This document shows, in pieces, positions 24,226-32,973 of a DNA stretch of 64,000 bases. The stretch's first letter is position 1. The number at the start of each line of letters is the position of its first letter. The notes beneath the pieces were generated by a model that was not told where the DNA came from, ran no database searches, and saw only the letters and a list, made by a program, of their open reading frames with translations. Position numbers and translations under genes: made by a program. This DNA comes from Singulisphaera sp. GP187 (GTDB lineage: Bacteria > Planctomycetota > Phycisphaerae > Phycisphaerales > SM1A02). The DNA lies in the NCBI GenBank assembly GCA_945871915.1, contig CAMBXO010000009.1, positions 1-64,000 of the forward strand, in the 5' to 3' direction.

Positions 24226-25229
24226 GCTGCCCTCCGATCGCCAATCGAATGTGCATCACGGCTTAGGGCACCCAAGGCCGAGGCCCACACATCACCCGCA
24301 ATTTCCTGTGTTCCTTTGAGCCATTGCGAGCTTCCTGCGGATTCAACAGAAACACCGCACACTCCCTTGAGCGTTTCAAGCAAGTCGCGGTCATCCGCGG
24401 GCATGCCGGAGACAATCATTCGATTGGGCCACGAGGATTCGCCGCAACTCTGTCGCAGGCCTCGAAGCGTTTCCTCTGCAAGGCTGCTCCATCTCCACGA
24501 GCCCTCTGGGCCAACAGGATCAAGTGGAATGGTGTCTGCATGGCAAGGCTGTTGCGGATTCGCTGGTTCGATCTTGGTCGTCCACACACCTCGAAGCGAT
24601 TTCGCAGAGGCCAGGGCACCGTCACGCATCACCAGAAGAACAGCCTGCTGTCCTTCCATGTGGAGCAACGCCACGATGCCTTCGTGCGTTCCCGACTTCC
24701 AGTGTTCCACTCCACGCAATGCAGCGCACGCTGAGTGCTCAACACTGCAAGGCGACAGACCAGCGTGAATAGCCGCCCGCGTGGCATGCTTGATGACAGA
24801 AGTTGGAATCGAAAACAGAAGCAGGTCGCGTGTGTCCGTTCCCTGTTCACCAAGACTGGTGTGCCGAATCATGACTTGTGATGGATCCACGCCAAACCGA
24901 TCGATGGCTTCAAATCGGGCGCTGGCCGAGAGTTCCCGATCGCTCAATGCCGGAAGGCGAGAGGCCTCCATATTGAATTCCTTGGATGCAATCGTGACTC
25001 GGCAGAAGCATCCGTGCAGGCCGGCCGCCCGAACTTGTTCGCGGAATCGCTGCAAAGCCTTGTCCCCCATGGGCCGATCGGATTCCATGGCAGGCAGTTG
25101 AAATGCTGCCCGACGAATCCACGAGCCTGTGCTGTCCTGTTCGATGGCCACGCACCGAATGGCATCCACGCCAAAGTCAATGGCAACCGTTGTGGCGTGC
25201 TTGGAAAGGATGTTTTTAAAGCCCTTCAT
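24222..25229 (-). CDS. PilM-like actin-fold pilus assembly protein
   Basis: This 335-residue protein has the actin-like ATPase fold of PilM: phosphate-1 motif VAIDFGVDAIRCVAIE at residues 15-30 and later subdomains with SARFEAIDRFGVDP and a conserved SCSVEHSACA-type segment. PilM sits on the cytoplasmic face and binds the PilN tail. The gene opens the leftward assembly operon, about 140 bases after the pilin gene, from which it is separated by a strong terminator. Conservation in the C-terminal half is weak. Confidence 0.82.
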   Translation of the reverse strand: MKGFKNILSKHATTVAIDFGVDAIRCVAIEQDSTGSWIRRAAFQLPAMESDRPMGDKALQRFREQVRAAGLHGCFCRVTIASKEFNMEASRLPALSDRELSASARFEAIDRFGVDPSQVMIRHTSLGEQGTDTRDLLLFSIPTSVIKHATRAAIHAGLSPCSVEHSACAALRGVEHWKSGTHEGIVALLHMEGQQAVLLVMRDGALASAKSLRGVWTTKIEPANPQQPCHADTIPLDPVGPEGSWRWSSLAEETLRGLRQSCGESSWPNRMIVSGMPADDRDLLETLKGVCGVSVESAGSSQWLKGTQEIAGDVWASALGALSRDAHSIGDRRAA

Positions 25230-25277
25230 TTCCTATGTCCTCGATCGTCTGAATTCCACCGTGCCTTCACTCGACCC

Positions 25278-25316
25278 CAAACAAAACTGAGGGACTCCGT
25301 TTCGGGAGTCCCTCAG
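25278..25316 (-). terminator. Intrinsic terminator after the pilin gene
   Basis: A perfect 12 bp stem (25287-25298 with 25305-25316) runs leftward into TTTTGTTTGGGG. It separates abundant pilin mRNA from the pilM operon, which must have its own promoter or depend on partial readthrough. Confidence 0.9.
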
Positions 25317-25369
25317 ATCTTTGATTCATGCAACCCGGCTCGTATGAGCCGTTTGCCCGCTGACGATGG

Positions 25370-25777
25370 TCAGGGGGCTGGCGTGAACTTGGTTGTCGTG
25401 GAGCTCCACAACCAACCCTTTGTGCTATCGACTTGATTGGCCAAGTCCTCAGCGCTGCAATAATTTGCAGTGACCAAGGCGCCAAGGTCGCCAGCTGAGT
25501 ACTCCTGGCCGTCGGCCAAAGTAATCGTGGCTCCACCTGGCTGGAACTGATTCAAGCGAGTCACCATGGTGGTGATCTGCGAGGCTCGTGCCACAGCTGC
25601 ATTGTTGTTTGCATCGGTCAAGGCACTTGTCACACCTGGAATGACCAGCGCGGCCAAGACTCCAAGAATGACAACGACGATCAGGATTTCAATCAGAGTG
25701 AATCCCTTGCGTCCGCCCCGCTTCGTCCCATAGGTACTGCTGTTTTCGTTCTTAGAGTTGGTGTTCGTATTCGTCAT
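25370..25777 (-). CDS. Major type IV pilin / GspG-like pseudopilin
   Basis: The 135-residue prepilin has a polar 25-residue leader ending in RKG, then the class III cleavage site and N-methylated helix FTLIEILIVVVILGVLAALVIPG, with Glu at mature position five. The globular part is short and Ala/Thr/Gly-rich, with a single Cys, so no disulfide loop is expected. Length and the ILGVLAALVIP pattern suggest a GspG/PilA-type major subunit. It is monocistronic between its terminator and the divergent minor pilin operon. Confidence 0.88.
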   Translation of the reverse strand: MTNTNTNSKNENSSTYGTKRGGRKGFTLIEILIVVVILGVLAALVIPGVTSALTDANNNAAVARASQITTMVTRLNQFQPGGATITLADGQEYSAGDLGALVTANYCSAEDLANQVDSTKGWLWSSTTTKFTPAP

Positions 25778-25958
25778 AACTGTTTCCTTTCAAAGAAAAG
25801 TTCGTTCTCTCCCAGTAACTCCAGTCCCAACCATCCAATTTTTCAGGGCGGATGGCAAGCCCCTTCTTCAAACATTTTTTCAAGAATCTCCGCCCATTCC
25901 GTCCAGACCCAATTGCCCGGCCCGCAGGGGTATCGGATAGTGGAAGGCGGTCCTTTAC

Positions 25959-26438
25959 ATGCAAGCACACATTTCCAACCCATTTCCCGCGGCCCCCCGC
26001 GGCTTCACGCTCATCGAGGCCCTTGTGGCGATTGTGGTCGTGGCCATGGTCGCCAGTGCCGCTGCTTTGGGTGTGGGGCTTGCTTCGGCAGCCCAGAACG
26101 ATGCCCAGTTGGTCCAAATGGCCACACAAGCCGCGGAGCAGCAGGTTGGGTTTCTGTTGGAGAAACCATATGAGAGCATGGATGATTTCGATGGCACCGA
26201 AGACATTGGGCAGATGTTGGCACCACCAGATGGCGGTGGTGTGACTCGAAGCCGAGTATTAGATGGAGCGTGGTCGAAGCTTGGTCGGCAAACCACTTTG
26301 ACCGACGAACCCCTGACCTTTGCACAGTACAACTCAGTGCAGGTTCAGGGAACGCGAATTGATGTGCAAGTCTTCGGACCCGACGGAACCATTTATGCGC
26401 AGATCCGCCGTCATCGAACCAACGAGGACGCCGAGTAA
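25959..26438 (+). CDS. Minor pilin, PilV/GspI-like
   Basis: The 159-residue prepilin has the leader MQAHISNPFPAAPRG and methylation helix FTLIEALVAIVVVAMVASAA. The LxEALVAxxV pattern and size resemble GspI/PilV minor pilins, which form the tip initiation complex. It opens the rightward operon, diverging from the major pilin across 180 bases that must hold both promoters. Its stop overlaps the next start as TAATG. Confidence 0.82.
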   Translation: MQAHISNPFPAAPRGFTLIEALVAIVVVAMVASAAALGVGLASAAQNDAQLVQMATQAAEQQVGFLLEKPYESMDDFDGTEDIGQMLAPPDGGGVTRSRVLDGAWSKLGRQTTLTDEPLTFAQYNSVQVQGTRIDVQVFGPDGTIYAQIRRHRTNEDAE

Positions 26439-27052
26439 TGCGCCGCAACGGTTTCACACTTATTGAAGTGGCGATCGCCTCTGTGGTGACCTCTATGGTG
26501 GCTGCCGCGGTAATTGGCACCATTCAGGCTGTTACGGACAGCACCCTGGCACTGGATTCGGCGGCTCAATCCATGGCACGATTAGCGCGCGCGGATGGGC
26601 GGGTGGCGGATCACGCCAATCGTGCGCGGCTTGCGCTGATGCAAAATGCACAGGAAGTCCTTTTGTGGCTTCCAACGGAGCCGTTCGCCAACACCGCGAA
26701 CAATACCAGCGACTACGACACGATTCACGGAAACGAACTCGCGTGGTATGTCATGGATCCATCAGCCGGAACCCTCACGCTTCAATGCGTGGAGAATCGA
26801 AACGATCGAACCACCTACGGCCTGTCGACCAACTGGGCCGGGCTTCGCTCAACACTCCAAGCACAGTCCGCCTTGACAACCACTTCAATTCTGGAGGGGC
26901 TGGCATCGGGTGGATTCCGTGTAGAGGACAGCGATGCGTGCAGTGTGCGCCGCTTTTCCTTCGATGGAATTCTCAATGACGAACAGGGCGGACTGCATGT
27001 GCAGCTTGGTGGACGCATGCCCAACGGCCAGAGGCACCCCGACTGCCCATGA
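26438..27052 (+). CDS. Minor pilin, PilW/GspJ-like
   Basis: The 204-residue prepilin has a very short leader (MRRNG) and the helix FTLIEVAIASVVTSMVAAAVIG. The globular domain is larger than that of GspI types, which fits PilW/GspJ. Two Cys residues (in LQCVEN and DACSVR) may pair. It is translationally coupled on both sides, by TAATG upstream and ATGA downstream. Confidence 0.8.
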   Translation: MRRNGFTLIEVAIASVVTSMVAAAVIGTIQAVTDSTLALDSAAQSMARLARADGRVADHANRARLALMQNAQEVLLWLPTEPFANTANNTSDYDTIHGNELAWYVMDPSAGTLTLQCVENRNDRTTYGLSTNWAGLRSTLQAQSALTTTSILEGLASGGFRVEDSDACSVRRFSFDGILNDEQGGLHVQLGGRMPNGQRHPDCP

Positions 27053-28692
27053 ACCGCACCACGCACAATAATTCTCTTCCACATGGTCGCCGCCGAGGTG
27101 CCGCGATGTTGCTTGCGGTCTTTGCCATGTTGGTGGTTGGCACTGCAACACTGGCCTTTACTGCAAGCAGGCACACAGGATTTCTTGCAAGCCGCAATGC
27201 GGTGAATTCGATTCGGGTGCGTGAACTGGCAGATAGCGGGCTGGATGTGGCCAAGGCCCTCTTGCGAAGCGATGAGACCGGATGGCGGCTGATGCATGCC
27301 AATGGAAAACTTCTGAACAACTACGCACTCGATGGCGGCACCGTAACGGTGTCCTTGATCGATATTGCCAAGCGTGAGGCTGGCGCGTCGGCGGCAGCGA
27401 GCGTGCCTGACTCCGCTACAACGGAAGTTGAAATTTCCGTGACTGCAACGCTGGACACCGCCACGTGGACAAGCCTGTCGCACATGAGCATTCCGCAGGT
27501 TGTCAAAGGCCAATACGCAATCTTTGCCAACAAATTGCTGTGGCTGTATGGAACCAACAATGAAATTGGCCGGTGGGACAACGCCCCCAAATCCGCCGAA
27601 AACCGTCGCGTGAACATTGGAACACAAGCAGACTTCGCTTTTGCAAATTTCAGCGGCGTGTGGATTGACAGTGATGTGCAATTGGAATCCGAGGTCTATC
27701 CGGTGGACCCCTCCGACGCTCGAACGCTTAAGAGCACATGGGTCTACTACCCCTACAACGGTGGAACGAATCTCTGGAGCAGTTCGTTTCCGATCAATGG
27801 CCCAGGCCGCGACAAGGTCGCCGCGGTTCGCATGAGCCCTGATGAATCCATTCGAATGGTTCAGGCGCCGCAACCCACACCGACTGTTCCTGCTCCCCCT
27901 GGCATTACCGGTGGCAACACGATTTCAAGTGGAACGCGAACGATGACTCCATTCCGTGTTGGGACACCCAGTGGCTCCACCAACACCAATCTCACCACTG
28001 ACAATTGCACTCTGCTGCTTACCCCCGGCACCTACGAGGTGTATGGAAGTTGGCGAGCCAACAATGCAACGATCCGAATTCAGGGGCCGGTGAAGATTGT
28101 GGTTTCACCAAAGTGGTCGATCTTCAATTGGTTTCCGAGCGGTATTGAATGGACCAACACTACGGTTGAACTGACCACCGACGCCGATTTGGAAATCAAC
28201 AACGGATATCGCCTGACCATGAATGGATGCTGGATGGGCAGTTATTACCAATGCGTCACTGAGCCGGATCCAATCAAGGCTGTTGGCGACCCGCATATGA
28301 AACTCTGGAGAGGTGCTGCCTTTCAGGAAACGGCGTGCGACACCTCTGCTCCTACCGAACCCCGCTATCTGGAACCCTGGCGTGTCCGCATCTATCCAAT
28401 CCGGAGTGCCCTGAGCGCGCTCTTTATTTGGAATCTGACGAACACGAGTGTGATCGGAAGCATTTTCCTTCCGAACAACACTGTCCGCTTCAACGGCCGT
28501 TCCGAAATGTACGGCCGCATCGCAGCCGACAGCGTGTTTATCGATGGCACAAGCCGCTTTCGCTACGACCATGCCCTTGACGACATTACTGGTTTGACCG
28601 AAGGCCGCGCCCCCAATCGAGGTGGCGACCCAGACGAAATGTTTCCGATTCGACAATTGACATGGGGTGCCGACAAAGGAACCGGCCCATGA
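27049..28692 (+). CDS. PilX-like large minor pilin-associated protein
   Basis: This 547-residue protein starts with a basic leader and hydrophobic helix (RRRGAAMLLAVFAMLVVG) typical of the PilX N-terminal family, which lack the FTLIE glutamate motif. The large downstream domain is beta-rich, with a late segment (SAFIW-type strands, GSIFLPNNTVRFNG) resembling right-handed repeat or adhesin domains. GspK-like function at the pilus tip is plausible from its position among minor pilins but not shown. It is coupled by ATGA overlaps to the genes on either side. Four Cys residues cluster around residues 390-425. Confidence 0.7.
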   Translation: MNRTTHNNSLPHGRRRGAAMLLAVFAMLVVGTATLAFTASRHTGFLASRNAVNSIRVRELADSGLDVAKALLRSDETGWRLMHANGKLLNNYALDGGTVTVSLIDIAKREAGASAAASVPDSATTEVEISVTATLDTATWTSLSHMSIPQVVKGQYAIFANKLLWLYGTNNEIGRWDNAPKSAENRRVNIGTQADFAFANFSGVWIDSDVQLESEVYPVDPSDARTLKSTWVYYPYNGGTNLWSSSFPINGPGRDKVAAVRMSPDESIRMVQAPQPTPTVPAPPGITGGNTISSGTRTMTPFRVGTPSGSTNTNLTTDNCTLLLTPGTYEVYGSWRANNATIRIQGPVKIVVSPKWSIFNWFPSGIEWTNTTVELTTDADLEINNGYRLTMNGCWMGSYYQCVTEPDPIKAVGDPHMKLWRGAAFQETACDTSAPTEPRYLEPWRVRIYPIRSALSALFIWNLTNTSVIGSIFLPNNTVRFNGRSEMYGRIAADSVFIDGTSRFRYDHALDDITGLTEGRAPNRGGDPDEMFPIRQLTWGADKGTGP

Positions 28693-29189
28693 AGTATCGA
28701 CCCGGCTACACACTCATTGAGATCTTGATCGTTGTGGTGATCATTTCCACTCTTGCTGCGCTAGGCATGGACCTTCTGCGTCCGCGAGATGAGGAACGGA
28801 TTGCTGGTGCGGTGCGCATGTTTGCACAAGATGTGGAGTGGGCCAGAAGTGCCACCCTAAGCATGCCCCACGATCCAGCGAGCATTCGCTTGCTGGAAGA
28901 CGAAACAGGTTGGATGGTGGCGCGAAATTCGGCCCCCACAATCGCGATGACTGCAAGCGATGGAACAACGATGTACCGCGTATTAGGAGAGGGCATGTCT
29001 GCGTCTGCCAATGGCGTTCGGCTGGTGTCTTCTGACACCGATGAACGGCAGATTGAGTTTGAGCCATTTGGAGGCGTTCGAACGTCTCCGGCATCCATAG
29101 AAATGTTTTTACCGGACTCTGATCGGAAATGTCTGATAACATTTAATGAATCCAATGGCTCAATTCAAGTTACCTGGCCGAATCCATAA
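28689..29189 (+). CDS. Minor pilin, GspH/FimT-like
   Basis: The 166-residue prepilin begins MKYRPG, then YTLIEILIVVVIISTLAALG, with Tyr in place of Phe at mature position one, a tolerated substitution. The domain after it (RMFAQDVEWARSATLSMP) matches the GspH/FimT family. It starts inside the stop of the PilX-like gene (ATGA). The frame extends upstream to 28662, but the ATG at 28689 gives the proper short leader. Confidence 0.85.
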   Translation: MKYRPGYTLIEILIVVVIISTLAALGMDLLRPRDEERIAGAVRMFAQDVEWARSATLSMPHDPASIRLLEDETGWMVARNSAPTIAMTASDGTTMYRVLGEGMSASANGVRLVSSDTDERQIEFEPFGGVRTSPASIEMFLPDSDRKCLITFNESNGSIQVTWPNP

Positions 29190-29235
29190 ACCTGCCACGC
29201 AGGTCGATGCCAAATTCTGCCGAAACAATGCGGCG

Positions 29236-31293
29236 ATGACTTTTCGTTTTCCACAACTTTCTCGGGTCGTGGTGCTGATGGCATGTGCAGCACTCGGCGT
29301 GACCGCTTCGGTGGTGGTGGCACAGGATTCTGCGCCTTCGCAAAGCAATCCGGCGCCAACTCCCGAGGCATCGAAATCAGCTGAATCCACTCCCCCTGCC
29401 GCCGTGACTCCAACGAGCCCTGCACCAGCCGCTCAGCCACCAGTTGCTGAACCGCCGGCTGCGAAGCCGCCGGTCGTTGAACCGACAACAGCCCAAGCAC
29501 CGGTTGCCAATCCGCCGGCCGCTGAGACGCCAGTTGTTGAAGCACCCGCTGCAACACCGCCACCTGAAGTAACCGCCCATGTTGAGGTGTCCGACCACGG
29601 CACCGTAACGCTGGCCGCACAAGGTATTGAAATCACCAAACTGCTTGAGTTGCTCAGCATCAAGAATCGCATGAACATTGTGGCCAGTGAAAAAGTCAAG
29701 GCGCTCGTGAGCGTGAGTCTGTATGACGTTCCTGTTGATCAGGCACTTGATGCCCTGCTCACAGTCAATGGATTTGTGTGGGAGCGGCAGGGACCATTCA
29801 TCATGGTTTACACCCGCGCCGAGAAACAGGCGATGGACTTGGCCAACATGAAGCGGGATGCGCATGTCTTTGCATTGCAGTTTCTTTCCCCCGATGATGC
29901 ATTGACCTTGGTCAAGCCATTGCTGAGCGAAGGTGGCACCGCTGTTTCCCTTGGAAAAGTGAAGGATGGCTTTGAGCCAACGCTCGCCGACGGCGGCGGC
30001 GACAACTACGCCTTTGCAACGCGCGTGCTGGTGAATGATTACCCAGGAGTGATTGAAAAGGCCACCAAAGTGCTGAAAGAGGCGGACATTCAGCCGCAGC
30101 AAGTGCGCGTGGAGGCCACCATTTTGGTGACCGATGTTGCAGAGGACGATGCGTTCGGTCTGGACATTTCCGCTGTAGGCAACATTGATTTCGCGACCGT
30201 GACCGGTGGACCGATGAATGCGTTCAATGATTTGCAGTCTGGTGCGATCACGCCAGGGAATGCAACGGCGAACGCGGCGTCGCTGTACCCAACCGGCGGG
30301 ACCGTGGACCCAACATTGAAACTTGGCGTTATCTCAAACGATGTCGCCATCTTCCTGCAAATGCTTGATCAGGTCACCAACACAACGGTGCTTGCACGCC
30401 CTTCCGTCACTGTTCTGAACCGTCAGAAGGCTCAGGTGAACATTGGAGAAAAACTGGGTTACCTCTCTACCACTCAGACTCAGACCAGCACCACGCAGGA
30501 AGTGCAATACATCGACACCGGTATCAAACTCACCTTCCGGGCCTTCATTAGTCCGGATGGCATGGTGCGTATGGAACTCGCTCCGTCGATTACTGCGGCC
30601 AAGTATGAATCCGTGACCTTTGAAGGCAAAGTGTCACAGATTCCCAATCAGAGCAATCAGGATCTGCGAACCAATGTCCGCGTGAAAAGCGGCCAAACCA
30701 TTGTGCTTGGCGGCCTCTTCCGGGAAGTCACAGACAACACCAATCGGCAGATTCCGGTTCTTGGCGACCTTGTACCCGGCGCGTTCAGCGGACAGGCTGA
30801 CAAGACAATTCGCCAGGAAGTGCTCTTTCTTGTGACACCCACCATCGTGGAGGATCCTAAGAATTCTCTGGACGGCGATCAGGCCCTCAAGGTGATCGAT
30901 GCAGTTCAGGCTGGCGCTCGCGCTGGCCTACTGCCCTTCTCGCATGCACAGATTGGCGGCAACTACCAGATGCAAGCGATGGACGCGTGGCGAGAAGGTG
31001 ATCGCAAGAAGGCCGGCTTGTTTGTTGATCAGGCTCTTCGCGTTTCACCGGTGTCACCAAGCATGATCCAATTGCGAGAAGACATCCGAGCCGACAACGC
31101 TGCTCCGTGGAAGAGCAAATTGGACTCGCTGGATCTCTTGCCCGACTACATCCGCAAGCATGGAACGGTGCTGGGATTCCCGCCGGGTGTTCCGAAAGAT
31201 CCGCCGGGCGCCACATCAACTGGTGAGGCTTCGCAAGGAACGATCACGACTGAACCTTCTTCAACTGATTCGACAACGGAGATGCTTCCATGA
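29236..31293 (+). CDS. Secretin (GspD/PilQ family)
   Basis: From the ATG at 29236 the product is 685 residues with a signal peptide (VVVLMACAALGVTASVVVAQ). A Pro/Ala/Val-rich repeated linker follows, with several PPAAxPPVVE-like units (about residues 35-125), then an STN-like and N-domain region (IEITKLLELLSIKNRMNIV) and the C-terminal secretin domain with ARPSVTVLN, TGIKLTFRAFI, GQTIVLGGLF and LFLVTPTIVED. It forms the outer-membrane gate for the pilus or secreted pseudopilus. The longer frame from 29146 would overlap the minor pilin and lacks a leader. A short TPR-like C-terminal extension follows the secretin domain. Confidence 0.92.
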   Translation: MTFRFPQLSRVVVLMACAALGVTASVVVAQDSAPSQSNPAPTPEASKSAESTPPAAVTPTSPAPAAQPPVAEPPAAKPPVVEPTTAQAPVANPPAAETPVVEAPAATPPPEVTAHVEVSDHGTVTLAAQGIEITKLLELLSIKNRMNIVASEKVKALVSVSLYDVPVDQALDALLTVNGFVWERQGPFIMVYTRAEKQAMDLANMKRDAHVFALQFLSPDDALTLVKPLLSEGGTAVSLGKVKDGFEPTLADGGGDNYAFATRVLVNDYPGVIEKATKVLKEADIQPQQVRVEATILVTDVAEDDAFGLDISAVGNIDFATVTGGPMNAFNDLQSGAITPGNATANAASLYPTGGTVDPTLKLGVISNDVAIFLQMLDQVTNTTVLARPSVTVLNRQKAQVNIGEKLGYLSTTQTQTSTTQEVQYIDTGIKLTFRAFISPDGMVRMELAPSITAAKYESVTFEGKVSQIPNQSNQDLRTNVRVKSGQTIVLGGLFREVTDNTNRQIPVLGDLVPGAFSGQADKTIRQEVLFLVTPTIVEDPKNSLDGDQALKVIDAVQAGARAGLLPFSHAQIGGNYQMQAMDAWREGDRKKAGLFVDQALRVSPVSPSMIQLREDIRADNAAPWKSKLDSLDLLPDYIRKHGTVLGFPPGVPKDPPGATSTGEASQGTITTEPSSTDSTTEMLP

Positions 31294-32411
31294 CCAGACT
31301 TCTTCTTGTCTCAGCCTGCATTCTCGCCTTGACAGCCTGTGGCACACCGCACTCGCAACAGGTTCGCACGGAAGCCCATGACCGGTATGACCGCGCCAAT
31401 GCACAGGTGGTGTACGACCAGTCGCTTCAGAGCTTTCATGCCGGCCAGTTTGAGTTGGCCTTGAACCACATCGACAAGGCCATTTCCCGCTTTCCAAAAG
31501 ATGGGTCGTATGAGTTACTCAAGGGGCGAATCCTGCTGGAAATGAAGCGTGTTGACCTAGCGAGAGAGTCGTTTGTCAAAGCCGCAACACTCTCGCCAAC
31601 TTTGGCTGACCCCCACTACTTCTTGGGAATCGTATTGCAGCGATGGAATGAACTGGACAAGGCCGCTGATGAATACGCCAAGGCGTTTGAATTGGCTCCC
31701 TCACAGTTGCAATATGTCGCCGCGGAATGCGAGACGCTGATTGCGGCGAATCGATTGGACGACGCGGAGGCCAGACTCAATGCGGTAAACCACACCTTTG
31801 AGTTCAGCCCGGTGCTTGACCGCATCCGTGCCGACCTTGCAGAGCACCGTGGGAACTTGCCGCAGCGTGAAAAGTGGCTATTGGCCGCGCGCATGCGAAC
31901 TGATCCGGACAAGAGCCAGCAGCTCATGGAAGAAATCGCCGCCGTGCAGTTTGAGCAAGGCGATTGGACTGGCTGCCTCGCTGCACTTGAGGACGAGGGT
32001 CTGAAGTCCGTCGCCAATCGTTCTGACTTGGTTCGCCTTCGAGCTCGCTGTCTGTTAATGCTGGACCGACCCCGTGAGGCTCGCGACTTGATGGTGGCGT
32101 TGCGTACCGAGACGGATGCCGAGGGGCGTAATGCCATGATCTTGGGGCTTGCGGCCATGCGTTTGGGAGACACCGCACGAATGATCGATGCGGGAAAGAC
32201 GCTCACACAGACTCGCCCAGCCAGTTCGGATGGCTGGCTCATGCTTGGAATTGCGGCGATGCAAAAGGGAGATCGAGCCGAAGCGGCGCGACTCCTTGGA
32301 GAAGCCGCAACCAGAGATCCATCGCGTGAACTACCACGCAAATTGCTGGCGGCTGTCGCCACCATGCCTGGAACACAGGCGGTTCTTGGGGCAGCCCAAA
32401 CGGCCCCATGA
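31290..32411 (+). CDS. TPR lipoprotein, PilF/PilW pilotin-like
   Basis: This 373-residue protein has a lipoprotein signal ending in LALTACG and a chain of TPR units across most of its length, for example FELALNHIDKAISRFPKDG, ARESFVKAATLSPTLADPHY and AADEYAKAFELAPSQLQ. TPR lipoproteins in this position act as pilotins for the secretin in type IV pilus systems; that role here is inferred from context. It starts within the secretin stop (ATGA). A terminator follows the stop, so it is the last gene of the rightward operon. Confidence 0.82.
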   Translation: MTRLLLVSACILALTACGTPHSQQVRTEAHDRYDRANAQVVYDQSLQSFHAGQFELALNHIDKAISRFPKDGSYELLKGRILLEMKRVDLARESFVKAATLSPTLADPHYFLGIVLQRWNELDKAADEYAKAFELAPSQLQYVAAECETLIAANRLDDAEARLNAVNHTFEFSPVLDRIRADLAEHRGNLPQREKWLLAARMRTDPDKSQQLMEEIAAVQFEQGDWTGCLAALEDEGLKSVANRSDLVRLRARCLLMLDRPREARDLMVALRTETDAEGRNAMILGLAAMRLGDTARMIDAGKTLTQTRPASSDGWLMLGIAAMQKGDRAEAARLLGEAATRDPSRELPRKLLAAVATMPGTQAVLGAAQTAP

Positions 32412-32455
32412 TGTAATTCCTCGCAGCATTTTTTGCCATAAGAATGGCTGTTTTT

Positions 32456-32488
32456 CGATCGGGAACCCAGTTTCTTGATCGTTTTTTT
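32456..32488 (+). terminator. Intrinsic terminator of the minor pilin/secretin operon
   Basis: A 10 bp stem CGATCGGGAA/TTCTTGATCG with two wobbles and loop CCCAGT is followed directly by seven T residues. Confidence 0.88.
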
Positions 32489-32649
32489 GGGAATTCATGC
32501 TGCAAGGATGAAATTCTTTCCCAAAACAGAGGCTCTTAGACCGATATCAACCTCTGAACGCAGTGGGCTTCGTGGCTCACAAGTTCCGCCACTCGGCGGA
32601 GCCGAGGTTACTAAAAATAGCGGGCCGAGCCCGCAACGGAGATCAGCGA
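32485..32649 (+). promoter_or_regulatory. Hairpin-rich leader before small membrane protein
   Basis: The 239-base gap holds the terminator above and then four hairpins: 32485-32526 (TTTTGGGAA/TTCCCAAAA, inner TTCAT/ATGAA, loop GCTGCAAGG), 32527-32556 (CAGAGG/CCTCTG), 32586-32599 (CCGCC/GGCGG), and 32620-32634 (GCGGGC/GCCCGC), the last just four bases before the ribosome binding site GGAG. This could modulate translation of the 77-residue protein. No known riboswitch consensus was recognised. Confidence 0.4.
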
Positions 32650-32883
32650 ATGGAAAGCTTCAAGGTCGTAAAAGGTTGGATTCGCGAGTTCGTGGACGTG
32701 GCCATCTTGTTTGTGGCAGTTGGCGTCATGGTGCAGATTTTGTTCGGAAACAATGTGCCCTTCTTCAACAGCGTGACCGCCAACTTGATGGCCTTCATCA
32801 CGCAGCTTGGCAGCAATGGCCTAGTGGGCCTGATTGCCCTGTTCGTGATTGTGTGGGTGTTTCAGAAAGATCGCGCACACTGA
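32650..32883 (+). CDS. Small two-helix membrane protein, unknown function
   Basis: The ATG at 32650 has GGAG eight bases upstream; the frame runs further up but only through the structured leader. The 77-residue product has two transmembrane helices, roughly residues 12-32 (VDVAILFVAVGVMVQILFG) and 53-70 (GLVGLIALFVIVWVF), joined by a short Asn-rich loop, with a basic C-terminus. I recognise no family. A strong terminator follows within 30 bases, so the gene is monocistronic. Its compactness and elaborate leader suggest a regulated small membrane protein, but nothing shows what it does. Confidence 0.75.
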   Translation: MESFKVVKGWIREFVDVAILFVAVGVMVQILFGNNVPFFNSVTANLMAFITQLGSNGLVGLIALFVIVWVFQKDRAH

Positions 32884-32910
32884 TCCGCTGAGAAAATGAA
32901 TTTCTACGAT

Positions 32911-32946
32911 CAAGGCCTCCCCATTCTGGGAGGCCTTGTCGTTTTT
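32911..32946 (+). terminator. Intrinsic terminator
   Basis: A perfect 11 bp stem CAAGGCCTCCC/GGGAGGCCTTG with loop CATTCT runs into TCGTTTTT. It closes the small membrane protein gene and excludes a start at 32896 for the next CDS. Confidence 0.93.
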
Positions 32947-32973
32947 AGCCTTATCCTGATTCCCGCCCACCGC

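Noticed and set aside
32896-32973. Earlier start for the HAD phosphatase
   Set aside because: It lies within a perfect intrinsic terminator and adds residues not found in the family.
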